A stretch of 6,240 bases of DNA from the NCBI GenBank assembly GCA_002352945.1, contig DDHL01000101.1:2302-8541 (forward strand), written 5' to 3'. The position numbers and the translations under genes are program-made. The notes below the pieces were generated by a model. It made no database searches, was not told where the DNA came from, and was given only the letters and a program-made list of their open reading frames with translations. This stretch comes from Campylobacteraceae bacterium UBA1877 (GTDB lineage: Bacteria > Campylobacterota > Campylobacteria > Campylobacterales > Campylobacteraceae). This document shows positions 1 through 5,590 of the stretch, piece after piece. How positions within the stretch are numbered: position 1 is the stretch's first letter; each line of letters begins with the position of its first letter.

Positions 1-828
1 AACAATAACATGAGGTAGACCCGCTGTTCCTAACATTAAAGCAGCCGTTAACATAAATACATTCAAAGTTCCAGAGATGCTTGAAGTATAAGCTGCAAAG
101 CCTAAATCTTGTATGGATTGATCAAGAGCGTGTAAAAGATAGGTTCCCTTATCAATCATTTCAATTCCATTATCAAATTCAAAAGCGATTTTTCCGCCAA
201 GTCCTAGCTGGGGCAAAAAGGTGTCTGTAACTTGTAGTGAGAGAAATATTGCTGGAATTGTAAAGGCAAAAATCATCACCACATACTGGGCAACTTGAGT
301 ATAGGTAATCCCTTTCATTCCACCAAGTACAGCATAGACAAAAACGATTGCCATACCGATGATAACACCAGTATTTATATCAACTTGTAAAAAACGCGAA
401 AAGACAATCCCAACTCCTCGCATTTGACCTGCAACATAGGTAAATGAGATAAAAATTACACAAATTACCGCAACCGTTCTTGCAAGATCTGAATAGTACC
501 TATCGCCCACAAAATCAGGAACTGTAAATTTTCCAAATTTTCGTAGATACGGAGCTAAAAGCATTGCAAGAAGTACGTATCCTCCGGTCCATCCCATCAA
601 GTAAGCAGAACCGTCGCTTCCTGCAAAAGCAACTATACCAGCCAATGAGATAAAAGAGGCTGCACTCATCCAATCAGCACCGGTTGCCATCCCGTTTAAA
701 ACTGGATGTACACCACCGCCAGCTACATAAAACTCTTTTGTAGAACCAGCCCGTGACCAGATAGCTATGCCAATATAAATTGCAAAAGAGAGCCCTACAA
801 ATAGATAAATTAAAGTTTGTAATTCCAT
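1..828 (-). CDS. Sodium:solute symporter large subunit, VC_2705 type (3' end outside window)
   Basis: This is an integral inner-membrane transporter of the SSS family, expected to import a small solute, probably a monocarboxylate such as acetate or lactate, with Na+. My translation gives 276 residues, open to the left edge, so roughly the C-terminal half is missing. It begins [10 protein letters not shown] and shows repeated hydrophobic helices. The SSS signature ADWMSAASF is at residues 51-59, [10 protein letters not shown] at 103-112 and [14 protein letters not shown] at 169-182; the visible part ends in GTAGLPHV. The ATG at 826-828 has the SD AGGGGA (834-839) five bases upstream, and that SD overlaps the TAG stop of the small-subunit gene, so the two are probably translationally coupled. 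An adjacent DUF4212 gene is the known partner arrangement (TIGR03647 with TIGR03648), which separates it from plain ActP. The substrate cannot be read from sequence. Family confidence is high. Confidence 0.93.
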   Translation of the reverse strand, partial: MELQTLIYLFVGLSFAIYIGIAIWSRAGSTKEFYVAGGGVHPVLNGMATGADWMSAASFISLAGIVAFAGSDGSAYLMGWTGGYVLLAMLLAPYLRKFGKFTVPDFVGDRYYSDLARTVAVICVIFISFTYVAGQMRGVGIVFSRFLQVDINTGVIIGMAIVFVYAVLGGMKGITYTQVAQYVVMIFAFTIPAIFLSLQVTDTFLPQLGLGGKIAFEFDNGIEMIDKGTYLLHALDQSIQDLGFAAYTSSISGTLNVFMLTAALMLGTAGLPHVIV

Positions 829-837
829 TTTTATCCC

Positions 838-1092
838 CTATTCATTTACATCATATTTTTCTTCAATGCGTTCCATCAATTTGGCGTACACAAAAATCAA
901 AATCACAAAAATATACATGGAACCTTGCTGAGCAAACCAAAAGCCAAGCTTATACCCGCCAAACTCAATAGCATTGAGTTCTTCCATAAAAATAATCCCA
1001 CACCCAAACGAGACAATAAACCAGATTGCAAGTAGCTTTAAAATAGTTGCAATATTCTCTTTCCAATAAGCATTGGCAGCTTCTTGATTCAT
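838..1092 (-). CDS. DUF4212 small subunit of sodium:solute symporter
   Basis: This is an 84-residue membrane protein of the family described as the putative small subunit of a sodium:solute symporter (DUF4212 / TIGR03647). It begins MNQEAANAYWKENI, has a first membrane segment at about residues 15-36 and a second at about 56-71, with the family-like stretch GFWFAQQGSMYIF at 50-62, and a charged cytosolic tail ending KYDVNE. A longer reading frame starts 14 codons upstream, at 1134. I prefer the ATG at 1090-1092: it has the SD AAAAGGAGC (1097-1105) at good spacing, the family normally begins MNxEAAxAYWKxN, and the extra residues would overlap an inverted repeat. It lies nine bases upstream of the symporter gene, in the same operon. 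Its biochemical role is not established; assembly or stability of the large subunit is a reasonable guess. Confidence 0.93.
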   Translation of the reverse strand: MNQEAANAYWKENIATILKLLAIWFIVSFGCGIIFMEELNAIEFGGYKLGFWFAQQGSMYIFVILIFVYAKLMERIEEKYDVNE

Positions 1093-1122
1093 CTTAGCTC
1101 CTTTTGTAATGAATTTAAACAG

Positions 1123-1138
1123 ATCTTTGCACAAAGAT
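1123..1138. repeat. Inverted repeat ATCTTTG-CA-CAAAGAT
   Basis: Perfect 7-bp arms are separated by 2 bp, lying 31-46 bases upstream of the small-subunit start codon and just upstream of its SD. The 2-bp spacing is too tight for a good RNA hairpin, so a binding site for a dimeric regulator of the transporter operon is more likely. It matches no regulator consensus I recognise. The role is inference. Confidence 0.4.
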
Positions 1139-1143
1139 GCGTT

Positions 1144-1155
1144 CCATTTAAATGG
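1144..1155. repeat. 12-bp palindrome CCATTTAAATGG
   Basis: A perfect palindrome in the leader of the symporter operon. If the predicted promoter at 1165-1193 is right, it sits directly at or just after the transcription start, where a bound repressor would block initiation. AT-rich DNA makes short palindromes common, so this is only suggestive. Confidence 0.3.
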
Positions 1156-1164
1156 TAAAAAAGA

Positions 1165-1193
1165 AACATAGCATTAGCGTAGCATTTAGTAAA
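1165..1193 (-). promoter_or_regulatory. Candidate sigma-70 promoter of the DUF4212/SSS operon
   Basis: Read on the minus strand, TTTACT (1188-1193) is followed after 17 bp by TATGTT (1165-1170), preceded by TGC, which gives an extended -10. Each hexamer matches four of six consensus bases. The spacer contains the directly repeated AATGCTA (11-base period), the only non-AT-rich patch in this region. Transcription would start near 1158, giving a leader of about 65 bases. This is a prediction from pattern only, and other weak AT-rich -10 matches exist upstream. Confidence 0.35.
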
Positions 1194-1372
1194 TTTTGAT
1201 TTATTTTTATTTTTTATTTATTTATTGTAGAAATTAGTAACATTATTTTGAAATATTTTCCATTTTTTAAAAAATATAAAGTAGAAATTAAACACTTTCT
1301 TGAAGTCTTAGCTATTTATAAAATATTAAGCTTTATAAATAAAAATAAATAGTTACTATTTTATACATATTC

Positions 1373-1384
1373 TTTACATGTAAA
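1373..1384. repeat. Palindrome TTTACATGTAAA, copy 1
   Basis: A perfect 12-bp palindrome in the intergenic region about 90 bases beyond the SGNH gene stop codon. On the minus strand it is preceded by AACCA, resembling the AACC found next to copies 2 (2101-2111) and 3 (3620-3641). The three copies share TTACATGTAA. It could be a protein-binding site; there is no good promoter at standard spacing to it here. Confidence 0.6.
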
Positions 1385-1434
1385 TGGTTAGAGCAGTTTT
1401 GTCCTAATAAAGTTTAGATAGATTTCATAAGTAG

Positions 1435-1462
1435 CCAAAAATTTTTCAGATAAGTTTTTTGG
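1435..1462 (-). terminator. Weak candidate terminator of the SGNH gene
   Basis: On the minus strand CCAAAAA and TTTTTGG form 7-bp arms around a 14-base loop, starting 14 bases after the SGNH stop codon. The stem is AT-rich and no U-run follows it, so this is not a convincing intrinsic terminator. It is listed because it is the only hairpin near the gene end. Confidence 0.2.
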
Positions 1463-1475
1463 AAGTAAATAGGAT

Positions 1476-2093
1476 TTAAAAACCTTCAAGCAATAAAGCA
1501 GCAACTTTTGAAGCTAAAAGCTCATAGCCCTTATCGTTTGGGTGGACGCTATCGCTTTTTAAATCTGGATTATTAATAATTTGGGCAAGAGCTTCAGGGA
1601 TAAACAAAAGATCATACTCATCTGCTAACTCTTCATAAAATTTTTCCACACTCATGCTAAAACCCGAAAAATTGGGCACTCCAATGAGTAAAACTTTAGC
1701 GTTATTTTCATGAATAAGCTCTATCATGTGCTGCAAATTTTTTTTGGTATCTGCTAAGTTGTAGCGCCTTAATATATCATTTCCGCCATGACATAAAATA
1801 ACAATATCTGGCTTATATTTTTCAAGCACTTTTGGCAATCTTTTCAAGCCTTCATCGCTTGTTTCACCAGGTACACCCTCGTTAATAACTGCAGTTTTTA
1901 AAATTTCGCCCAATCTTTCAGGATAGCTCTTTTTTGCACCAACTCCTTTTGTGATACTATCTCCAAAAGCTACAATTTTTATCTCTTTTAGTATTTGCAT
2001 GTTTTTATCGTACTCCAATGAACTTGGTTTTATAAACTTTGAATAACTCAAAAATAAAACAAAAAGTAAAAAAATGGTTACAATAAGTTTCAT
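1476..2093 (-). CDS. SGNH/GDSL-family esterase, TesA-like, membrane-anchored or exported
   Basis: A 205-residue lipolytic enzyme of the SGNH hydrolase superfamily, closest in pattern to the TesA / arylesterase group that hydrolyses short acyl esters and thioesters. All four blocks are visible: FGDS at residues 43-46 with nucleophile S46; NEGVPGETS at 71-79 with oxyanion G76; GGND at 103-106 with N105; and DSVH at 181-184 with catalytic D181 and H184. Residues 2-18 are strongly hydrophobic after a single Lys and there is no lipobox, so the protein is probably exported to the periplasm or held there by an uncleaved anchor. The start ATG at 2091-2093 has AAAGG upstream, which overlaps a TTACATGTAA palindrome. 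It appears monocistronic and divergent from the permease gene. The substrate cannot be told from sequence; the family is secure. Confidence 0.93.
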   Translation of the reverse strand: MKLIVTIFLLFVLFLSYSKFIKPSSLEYDKNMQILKEIKIVAFGDSITKGVGAKKSYPERLGEILKTAVINEGVPGETSDEGLKRLPKVLEKYKPDIVILCHGGNDILRRYNLADTKKNLQHMIELIHENNAKVLLIGVPNFSGFSMSVEKFYEELADEYDLLFIPEALAQIINNPDLKSDSVHPNDKGYELLASKVAALLLEGF

Positions 2094-2100
2094 GTCAACC

Positions 2101-2111
2101 TTTACATGTAA
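2101..2111. repeat. Palindrome TTTACATGTAA, copy 2, in the divergent promoter region
   Basis: TTACATGTAA (2102-2111) is a perfect 10-bp palindrome preceded by AACCT, giving the same 15-base string AACCTTTACATGTAA as in copy 3. It lies between divergent genes. On the plus strand it covers the -35 of the permease promoter. On the minus strand it runs into the AAAGG ribosome binding site of the SGNH gene, eight bases from its start codon. The position fits an operator controlling both directions, by inference. Confidence 0.55.
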
Positions 2112-2129
2112 GAGTCTTTGGAATATAAT
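2101..2129 (+). promoter_or_regulatory. Sigma-70 promoter of the EamA-LOG operon
   Basis: TTTACA (2101-2106) and a perfect TATAAT (2124-2129) are separated by exactly 17 bp, a near-consensus sigma-70 promoter. Transcription should start near 2136, giving a leader of about 33 bases before the TTG start codon at 2169. The -35 element is the left half of the TTACATGTAA palindrome, so a protein bound there would compete with RNA polymerase. On the opposite strand TATTAT (2125-2130) could act as an overlapping -10 for the SGNH gene, but I see no good -35 for it. Confidence 0.6.
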
Positions 2130-2168
2130 ACGCCTCTATTTTATCAATTTTAATACGGAAGAACCAAC

Positions 2169-3065
2169 TTGAATTTACCCTTTAGTAATCAAACCATTGG
2201 AATTATTGCAGTTATTAGTGCAACTCTTGTTTGGGCTAGCTCTTTTATTGCCTTAAAAATTGCACTCGAAACTATGGAGCCAATGAGTATAATTTTTGGA
2301 CGGATGCTGTTTGCATCTATCGTTTTTTGCTTTTTTTGGAAATATTTTAAAGGCTTAAACTTTAGCAAAGAAGATATAAAGTATCTTCTTCTCATGGTTT
2401 TTTTAGAGCCTTGCTTATATTTTGTTTTTGAAATAAAAGCTTTGCAATTTACTTCCGCTTCACAAGCTGGAGTTATCACTTCAACCATGCCTCTTTTAGC
2501 TGCTATTGGAGCTGGAATCTTTTTGGGCGAAGCTATTACAAAAAGGCTTCTTTTAGGCTCAATTTTAGCTATTTTTGGAGCAATTTGGCTAAGCCTTGAA
2601 GCCTCTGTGCAAGATTATGCACCAAATCCTATTTTAGGAAATTTACTTGAATTTTTAGCCATGCTTTGCGGGGCTGGATATACAATTATAATGAAACATT
2701 TAACAAAACGATTTAATGCTATCTTTTTGACTGCAATCCAAGCTTTTGCAGGAACAATTTTTTATCTTCCATTGGCTCTTTGGGAGTGGCAAGGCGCAAT
2801 GCCAACAATTACTTTTGAGGGCTTTTTGGCAATGCTATATTTGGGAGTTTTTGTCACCCTTGGAGGATATGGACTTTTTAATTTTTCCCTATCTAAATTG
2901 CCCGCTTCTAAAGCCTCAGTATTTGTTAATCTTATCCCTGCATTTGCGGTTATTTTAGCCTTTATCGTTTTAAAAGAGACCCTTAATGTAAATCAAATTT
3001 TAGCCGCTGGGGTAATTTTCCTTGGCGTTTTTATAACACAAACCAAAAGTAGGAAGGTAGGATGA
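2169..3065 (+). CDS. EamA/DMT-family permease (drug/metabolite transporter)
   Basis: A 298-residue inner-membrane protein of the drug/metabolite transporter superfamily, with two tandem EamA domains (about residues 12-143 and 155-292) and about ten predicted helices. This is the usual length and layout of the 10-TMS DMT exporters. Visible family features include TLVWASSFIALKIAL (20-34) in helix 1 and repeated Gly-rich helices ending in short basic loops (TKR, TKSRK). The start is TTG at 2169, preceded by GGAAGA (2158-2163). The first in-frame ATG would remove helix 1, so TTG is preferred. Its stop overlaps the start of the LOG gene as ATGA, indicating translational coupling. DMT members export amino acids, nucleobases or other metabolites, and the substrate is not predictable here. 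The partner gene makes a nucleobase-like substrate an idea only. Confidence 0.9.
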   Translation: MNLPFSNQTIGIIAVISATLVWASSFIALKIALETMEPMSIIFGRMLFASIVFCFFWKYFKGLNFSKEDIKYLLLMVFLEPCLYFVFEIKALQFTSASQAGVITSTMPLLAAIGAGIFLGEAITKRLLLGSILAIFGAIWLSLEASVQDYAPNPILGNLLEFLAMLCGAGYTIIMKHLTKRFNAIFLTAIQAFAGTIFYLPLALWEWQGAMPTITFEGFLAMLYLGVFVTLGGYGLFNFSLSKLPASKASVFVNLIPAFAVILAFIVLKETLNVNQILAAGVIFLGVFITQTKSRKVG

Positions 3066-3622
3066 ATATAGCTGTATTTTGTGGTTCTAGTCGCGGCACA
3101 GACCCAGAGTATGCCGCAAAAACTGAAATTTTTGGAAAAGAGCTAGCACGAGCCGGCCACAATCTTGTCTATGGCGGCGGACATGTTGGCTTGATGGGAG
3201 TGGTTGCTGATGCGGTTTTAGAAGAAAATGGTCACGTAACTGGTGTAATTCCACTCTCTTTAGAGCAAAAAGAGTTGGCACACAATAAAATAAGCGAATT
3301 GCACGTTGTAAAAAATATGCACGAAAGAAAAGCCCTTATGGCAAACCGAGCCGATGCCTTTGTTGCACTTCCCGGCGGCGTTGGAACCTTAGAAGAGATT
3401 TTTGAAGCGTGGACTTGGGCTCAGCTTGGTTATCACAAAAAGCCAGTTGCATTTTTAGAAATGAATGGATTTTATGCCCAACTTTTTGCCCAAATGGACC
3501 ATATGACTCATGAGGGTTTTATCCAACCAATCCACCGCGAAATGATTATAATCGAACAAGATCCCAAGCGCCTGCTTGAGCGCTTAGAGACCTATATTCC
3601 ACCAAAGAACAAGTGGGAGTAA
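3062..3622 (+). CDS. LOG-family nucleotide 5'-monophosphate phosphoribohydrolase (TIGR00730)
   Basis: A 186-residue cytosolic protein of the LOG (Lonely Guy) / TIGR00730 family with a Rossmann-like fold. These enzymes cleave purine or cytokinin riboside 5'-monophosphates to the free base and ribose 5-phosphate. It begins with IAVFCGSS (3-10), has YGGG (37-40), the catalytic-site MHERK (86-90, R89) and the hallmark PGGVGTLEE (104-112, E112). All family hallmarks are present and the length is normal. Such proteins were once misnamed lysine decarboxylases; there is no PLP-binding evidence here. The start ATG at 3062-3064 overlaps the permease stop, with AGGAAGG (3051-3057) as SD. The gene ends in the 22-bp palindrome shared with lutC. 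Whether it acts on AMP-type nucleotides generally or makes cytokinin-like compounds cannot be read from sequence. Confidence 0.93.
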   Translation: MNIAVFCGSSRGTDPEYAAKTEIFGKELARAGHNLVYGGGHVGLMGVVADAVLEENGHVTGVIPLSLEQKELAHNKISELHVVKNMHERKALMANRADAFVALPGGVGTLEEIFEAWTWAQLGYHKKPVAFLEMNGFYAQLFAQMDHMTHEGFIQPIHREMIIIEQDPKRLLERLETYIPPKNKWE

Positions 3623-3641
3623 CCTTTACATGTAAAGGTTA
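3620..3641. repeat. Perfect 22-bp palindrome joining two convergent genes (copy 3)
   Basis: Two 11-base halves, TAACCTTTACA and its exact complement TGTAAAGGTTA, abut with no spacer. The TAA ending the LOG gene is the left end and the TAA ending lutC on the other strand is the right end, so the whole 16-bp gap lies inside the palindrome. As RNA it could fold with a CATG loop in either direction. Neither direction has a U-run after the stem, so it is not a standard intrinsic terminator, though it might act as a weak bidirectional one. It contains the TTTACATGTAAA core seen at 1373 and, with one mismatch, at 2101. Confidence 0.75.
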
Positions 3642-4223
3642 AACAAAAAAGACATATCCCGATTTTGGACCATGGGCGCCAATAACTAAAGATTGCTCAA
3701 TATCTGCAGTTTTTGATGGTCCAGAGATAAAAAGTCCAAATCCGCAATTTTCAAAGCTAACCTTTTCGTAAGCTTCATGCATGGTTGGAACTATATTCTC
3801 TTTTGGTACGACCATGACAATGTTTTGGGCTAAAAAGTAGAGCGCTCTATGGTCATGCTTGGAACTAACCCAAACTGCTCCATTTTCTGCTACACCAAAC
3901 TCCCCTTTTACAATCGCCAAATCGACATTGTTTAAATCGTGTGGATCTTTTATGGATTGCAAGTTCACATTTCCTAAATTGCACTCAGACACATTTGAGG
4001 CAATAACTTTTGCATCGCCAAAAATTTCCAAAATCTTTTCATCAAGCTTGCTAATATCATCTACAACAACGCTCTTGCCACCAACACTTTTTAAAGCCTC
4101 TTTAAACTGTATAAGATTATTCTCAAAATGCATACTCTCAAAAGTGCTCAAATCTGGGAGATTTGGAACATCTGAGTATTTGTATTGGCGAATACTTTGT
4201 AAAATTGTCTCTTTTGAACTCAT
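3639..4223 (-). CDS. lutC: Lactate utilization protein C (LUD domain)
   Basis: A 194-residue cytosolic LUD-domain protein, the third subunit of the LutABC (YkgEFG-type) L-lactate oxidation system, which converts lactate to pyruvate. The family motifs are clear: GEFGVAENGAVWV at residues 107-119 and the C-terminal block SGPSKTADIEQ running to IGAHGP (167-186). The length is slightly short of the typical 200-240 residues, the N-terminal part being compact. The ATG (4221-4223) overlaps the lutB stop as ATGA and has AAGGGG (4230-4235) six bases upstream. It is last in the operon, and its stop codon is part of the 22-bp palindrome shared with the LOG gene. LutC has no iron-sulfur motif; its exact role in the complex is poorly understood. 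Confidence 0.94.
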   Translation of the reverse strand: MSSKETILQSIRQYKYSDVPNLPDLSTFESMHFENNLIQFKEALKSVGGKSVVVDDISKLDEKILEIFGDAKVIASNVSECNLGNVNLQSIKDPHDLNNVDLAIVKGEFGVAENGAVWVSSKHDHRALYFLAQNIVMVVPKENIVPTMHEAYEKVSFENCGFGLFISGPSKTADIEQSLVIGAHGPKSGYVFFV

Positions 4224-5590
4224 TTTTCACCCCTTTTGCGCTCATTGTAAAGCTCTTGAAAACTCTTTTTTGGAAATTGGGGCATTTGGCGGTATTTTCC
4301 CCATACATTCATTTTGTTATACAAAAGTTTATCTGGAAGTAAAGGCACAACTTTTCGAGCAATTTTACCAGCTAGATTAAAAATTTTTGGATGTTTAAAA
4401 AGCCACGCTGCAAAATTTAAAGCCCGCTCTTTTTTAGGATCCAACAAGCCTGCGTTTACCACACTTTGGCGCTGAAAATAGATCTGTTGGTGCAAATCGA
4501 TTTTAACTGGACACACATGTGTGCACGATGCACACAATGAACACGCATAAGGGAGTGTTTTGTGGGCTTTTAAATCCCTACTTGGCCCAAGGGTTGAGCC
4601 AATTGGGCCTGGAATAGTTGCCTCGTAACTAAAGCCTCCACTTCTTCTAAAAACTGGACATGTATTCATACAAGCTCCACATCGGATACAATTAAGTGAA
4701 CGGCGAAATTTTTGCGAGCCTAGAATTGGCGAACGGCCATTATCTACAATAATCACATGAAGTTCACCACCCTCTCGTGGAGCATGATAATGAGAGGTGT
4801 AAGAAGTAATTGGTTGGCCTGTTGCACTCCTTGCTAACAAACGTGTAAAAACAGCCAAATCACTTAGCCGCGGAATAAGCTTTTCAATCCCCATGCAGGC
4901 AATATGCACCTTTGGAAGAGTTGCACCCAAATCTGCATTGCCCTCATTAGTACAAACAACAAATCCACCAGTTTCGCAAATTCCAAAATTAACTCCCGTT
5001 ATTCCAACATCTGCGCCTAAAAACTTCTCTCTTAAATGGGCTCTAGCTGCCCTTGTAAGATAGGTTGGGTCATTATTGCCCGCTTGGGTTCCAAGATGCT
5101 TTTCAAAAGTTTTAGAAACATCCTCTTTTTTTAAATGGATTGCTGGCAAAACAATGTGAGATGGCGGCTCTTTGCGAAATTGGACAATTCTCTCACCCAA
5201 ATCTGTGTCGACAATCTCAATGCCGTTACTTTCTAGAAATGGATTTAAATGGCACTCTTCGGTGAGCATCGATTTGCTTTTTACAACCTTTTTTGCATTG
5301 TGCAGGTTTAAAATCTGCAATACGATTCTATTGTGTTCATCTGCATTTTTTGCCCAATGTACTTGAATTCCACGAGCCTTTGCATTCTTTTCAAACTGCT
5401 CTAAATAGGTATCTAAATTTCCCATAGTATGGGTTTTTATCTGCTCGGCCGCTCTTCGCAGCTCCTCCCACTCTGGCACACTCTTGCTTGCAAGATCGCG
5501 TTTTTGTCGAACAAACCAAAGTGCTTTATCGTGCCAATGTGTGCGCTCTATATCAGCTGTAAATTTAGCTGCGAGTTCTGGATGTCCCAT
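4220..5590 (-). CDS. lutB: Lactate utilization iron-sulfur protein B
   Basis: A 456-residue protein of the LutB / YkgF family, with an N-terminal LUD domain (about residues 60-290) followed by a ferredoxin-like dicluster region. Two 4Fe-4S motifs are complete: Cys at 301, 304, 307 and 311 (CIRCGACMNTCP) and at 350, 353, 356 and 360 (CSLCASCTHVCP). LUD features include KSKSMLTEE (104-112) and GICETGGFVVCTNEGNADL (203-221). It should pass electrons from lactate oxidation within LutABC. A frame ten codons longer exists, starting at 5620. I chose the ATG at 5588-5590 because a strong SD, GGGGAGG (5597-5603), lies just upstream and the family begins GHPELA. The start therefore lies inside lutA, with a 26-bp overlap. 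It is also coupled to lutC by ATGA. Confidence 0.94.
   Translation of the reverse strand: MGHPELAAKFTADIERTHWHDKALWFVRQKRDLASKSVPEWEELRRAAEQIKTHTMGNLDTYLEQFEKNAKARGIQVHWAKNADEHNRIVLQILNLHNAKKVVKSKSMLTEECHLNPFLESNGIEIVDTDLGERIVQFRKEPPSHIVLPAIHLKKEDVSKTFEKHLGTQAGNNDPTYLTRAARAHLREKFLGADVGITGVNFGICETGGFVVCTNEGNADLGATLPKVHIACMGIEKLIPRLSDLAVFTRLLARSATGQPITSYTSHYHAPREGGELHVIIVDNGRSPILGSQKFRRSLNCIRCGACMNTCPVFRRSGGFSYEATIPGPIGSTLGPSRDLKAHKTLPYACSLCASCTHVCPVKIDLHQQIYFQRQSVVNAGLLDPKKERALNFAAWLFKHPKIFNLAGKIARKVVPLLPDKLLYNKMNVWGKYRQMPQFPKKSFQELYNERKRGEK

Larger units (their letters stand above)
1093..1475. other. AT-rich intergenic region, 383 bp
   Basis: This gap lies between the 3' end of the SGNH esterase gene and the 5' end of the symporter operon, both on the minus strand. 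It is very AT-rich, with long T-rich and A-rich runs, and I find no convincing coding frame, tRNA or riboswitch. It holds a candidate promoter, two inverted repeats and the palindrome TTTACATGTAAA, listed separately. It also contains GTAGAAATTA twice (1227-1236 and 1281-1290), and TATTTATAAA / TTTATAAATA arms at 1313-1322 and 1332-1341. Those last two may be chance given the composition. A small RNA cannot be excluded. Confidence 0.8.

Noticed and set aside
838..1134. 98-residue version of the DUF4212 protein starting at 1134
   Set aside because: The ATG at 1090-1092 has a much better SD and matches the usual family N-terminus; the extra 14 residues run through an inverted repeat.
1313..1341. 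TATTTATAAA / TTTATAAATA hairpin as a terminator or operator
   Set aside because: The arms are pure A/T in an extremely AT-rich region, so chance is likely and the stem would be unstable.
2746..2958. 70-codon plus-strand frame inside the permease gene
   Set aside because: It overlaps the secure EamA frame in another phase and has no SD or recognisable domain.
3062..3622. Lysine decarboxylase annotation for the LOG-family gene
   Set aside because: This is a historical misannotation of the PGGxGTxxE family; the residues support a phosphoribohydrolase and no PLP site is seen.
3859..4380. Long plus-strand frame of 173 codons
   Set aside because: It lies antisense to lutC and the end of lutB, both secure by conserved motifs, and its translation has no recognisable domain. 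It is a shadow of low-stop coding sequence.
4512..4523. 12-bp palindrome CACACATGTGTG with an ACATGT core
   Set aside because: It is coding sequence for the CTHVC part of the second iron-sulfur motif of LutB; the Cys, His and Val codons explain it, and it lacks the TTT/AAA flanks of the intergenic sites.
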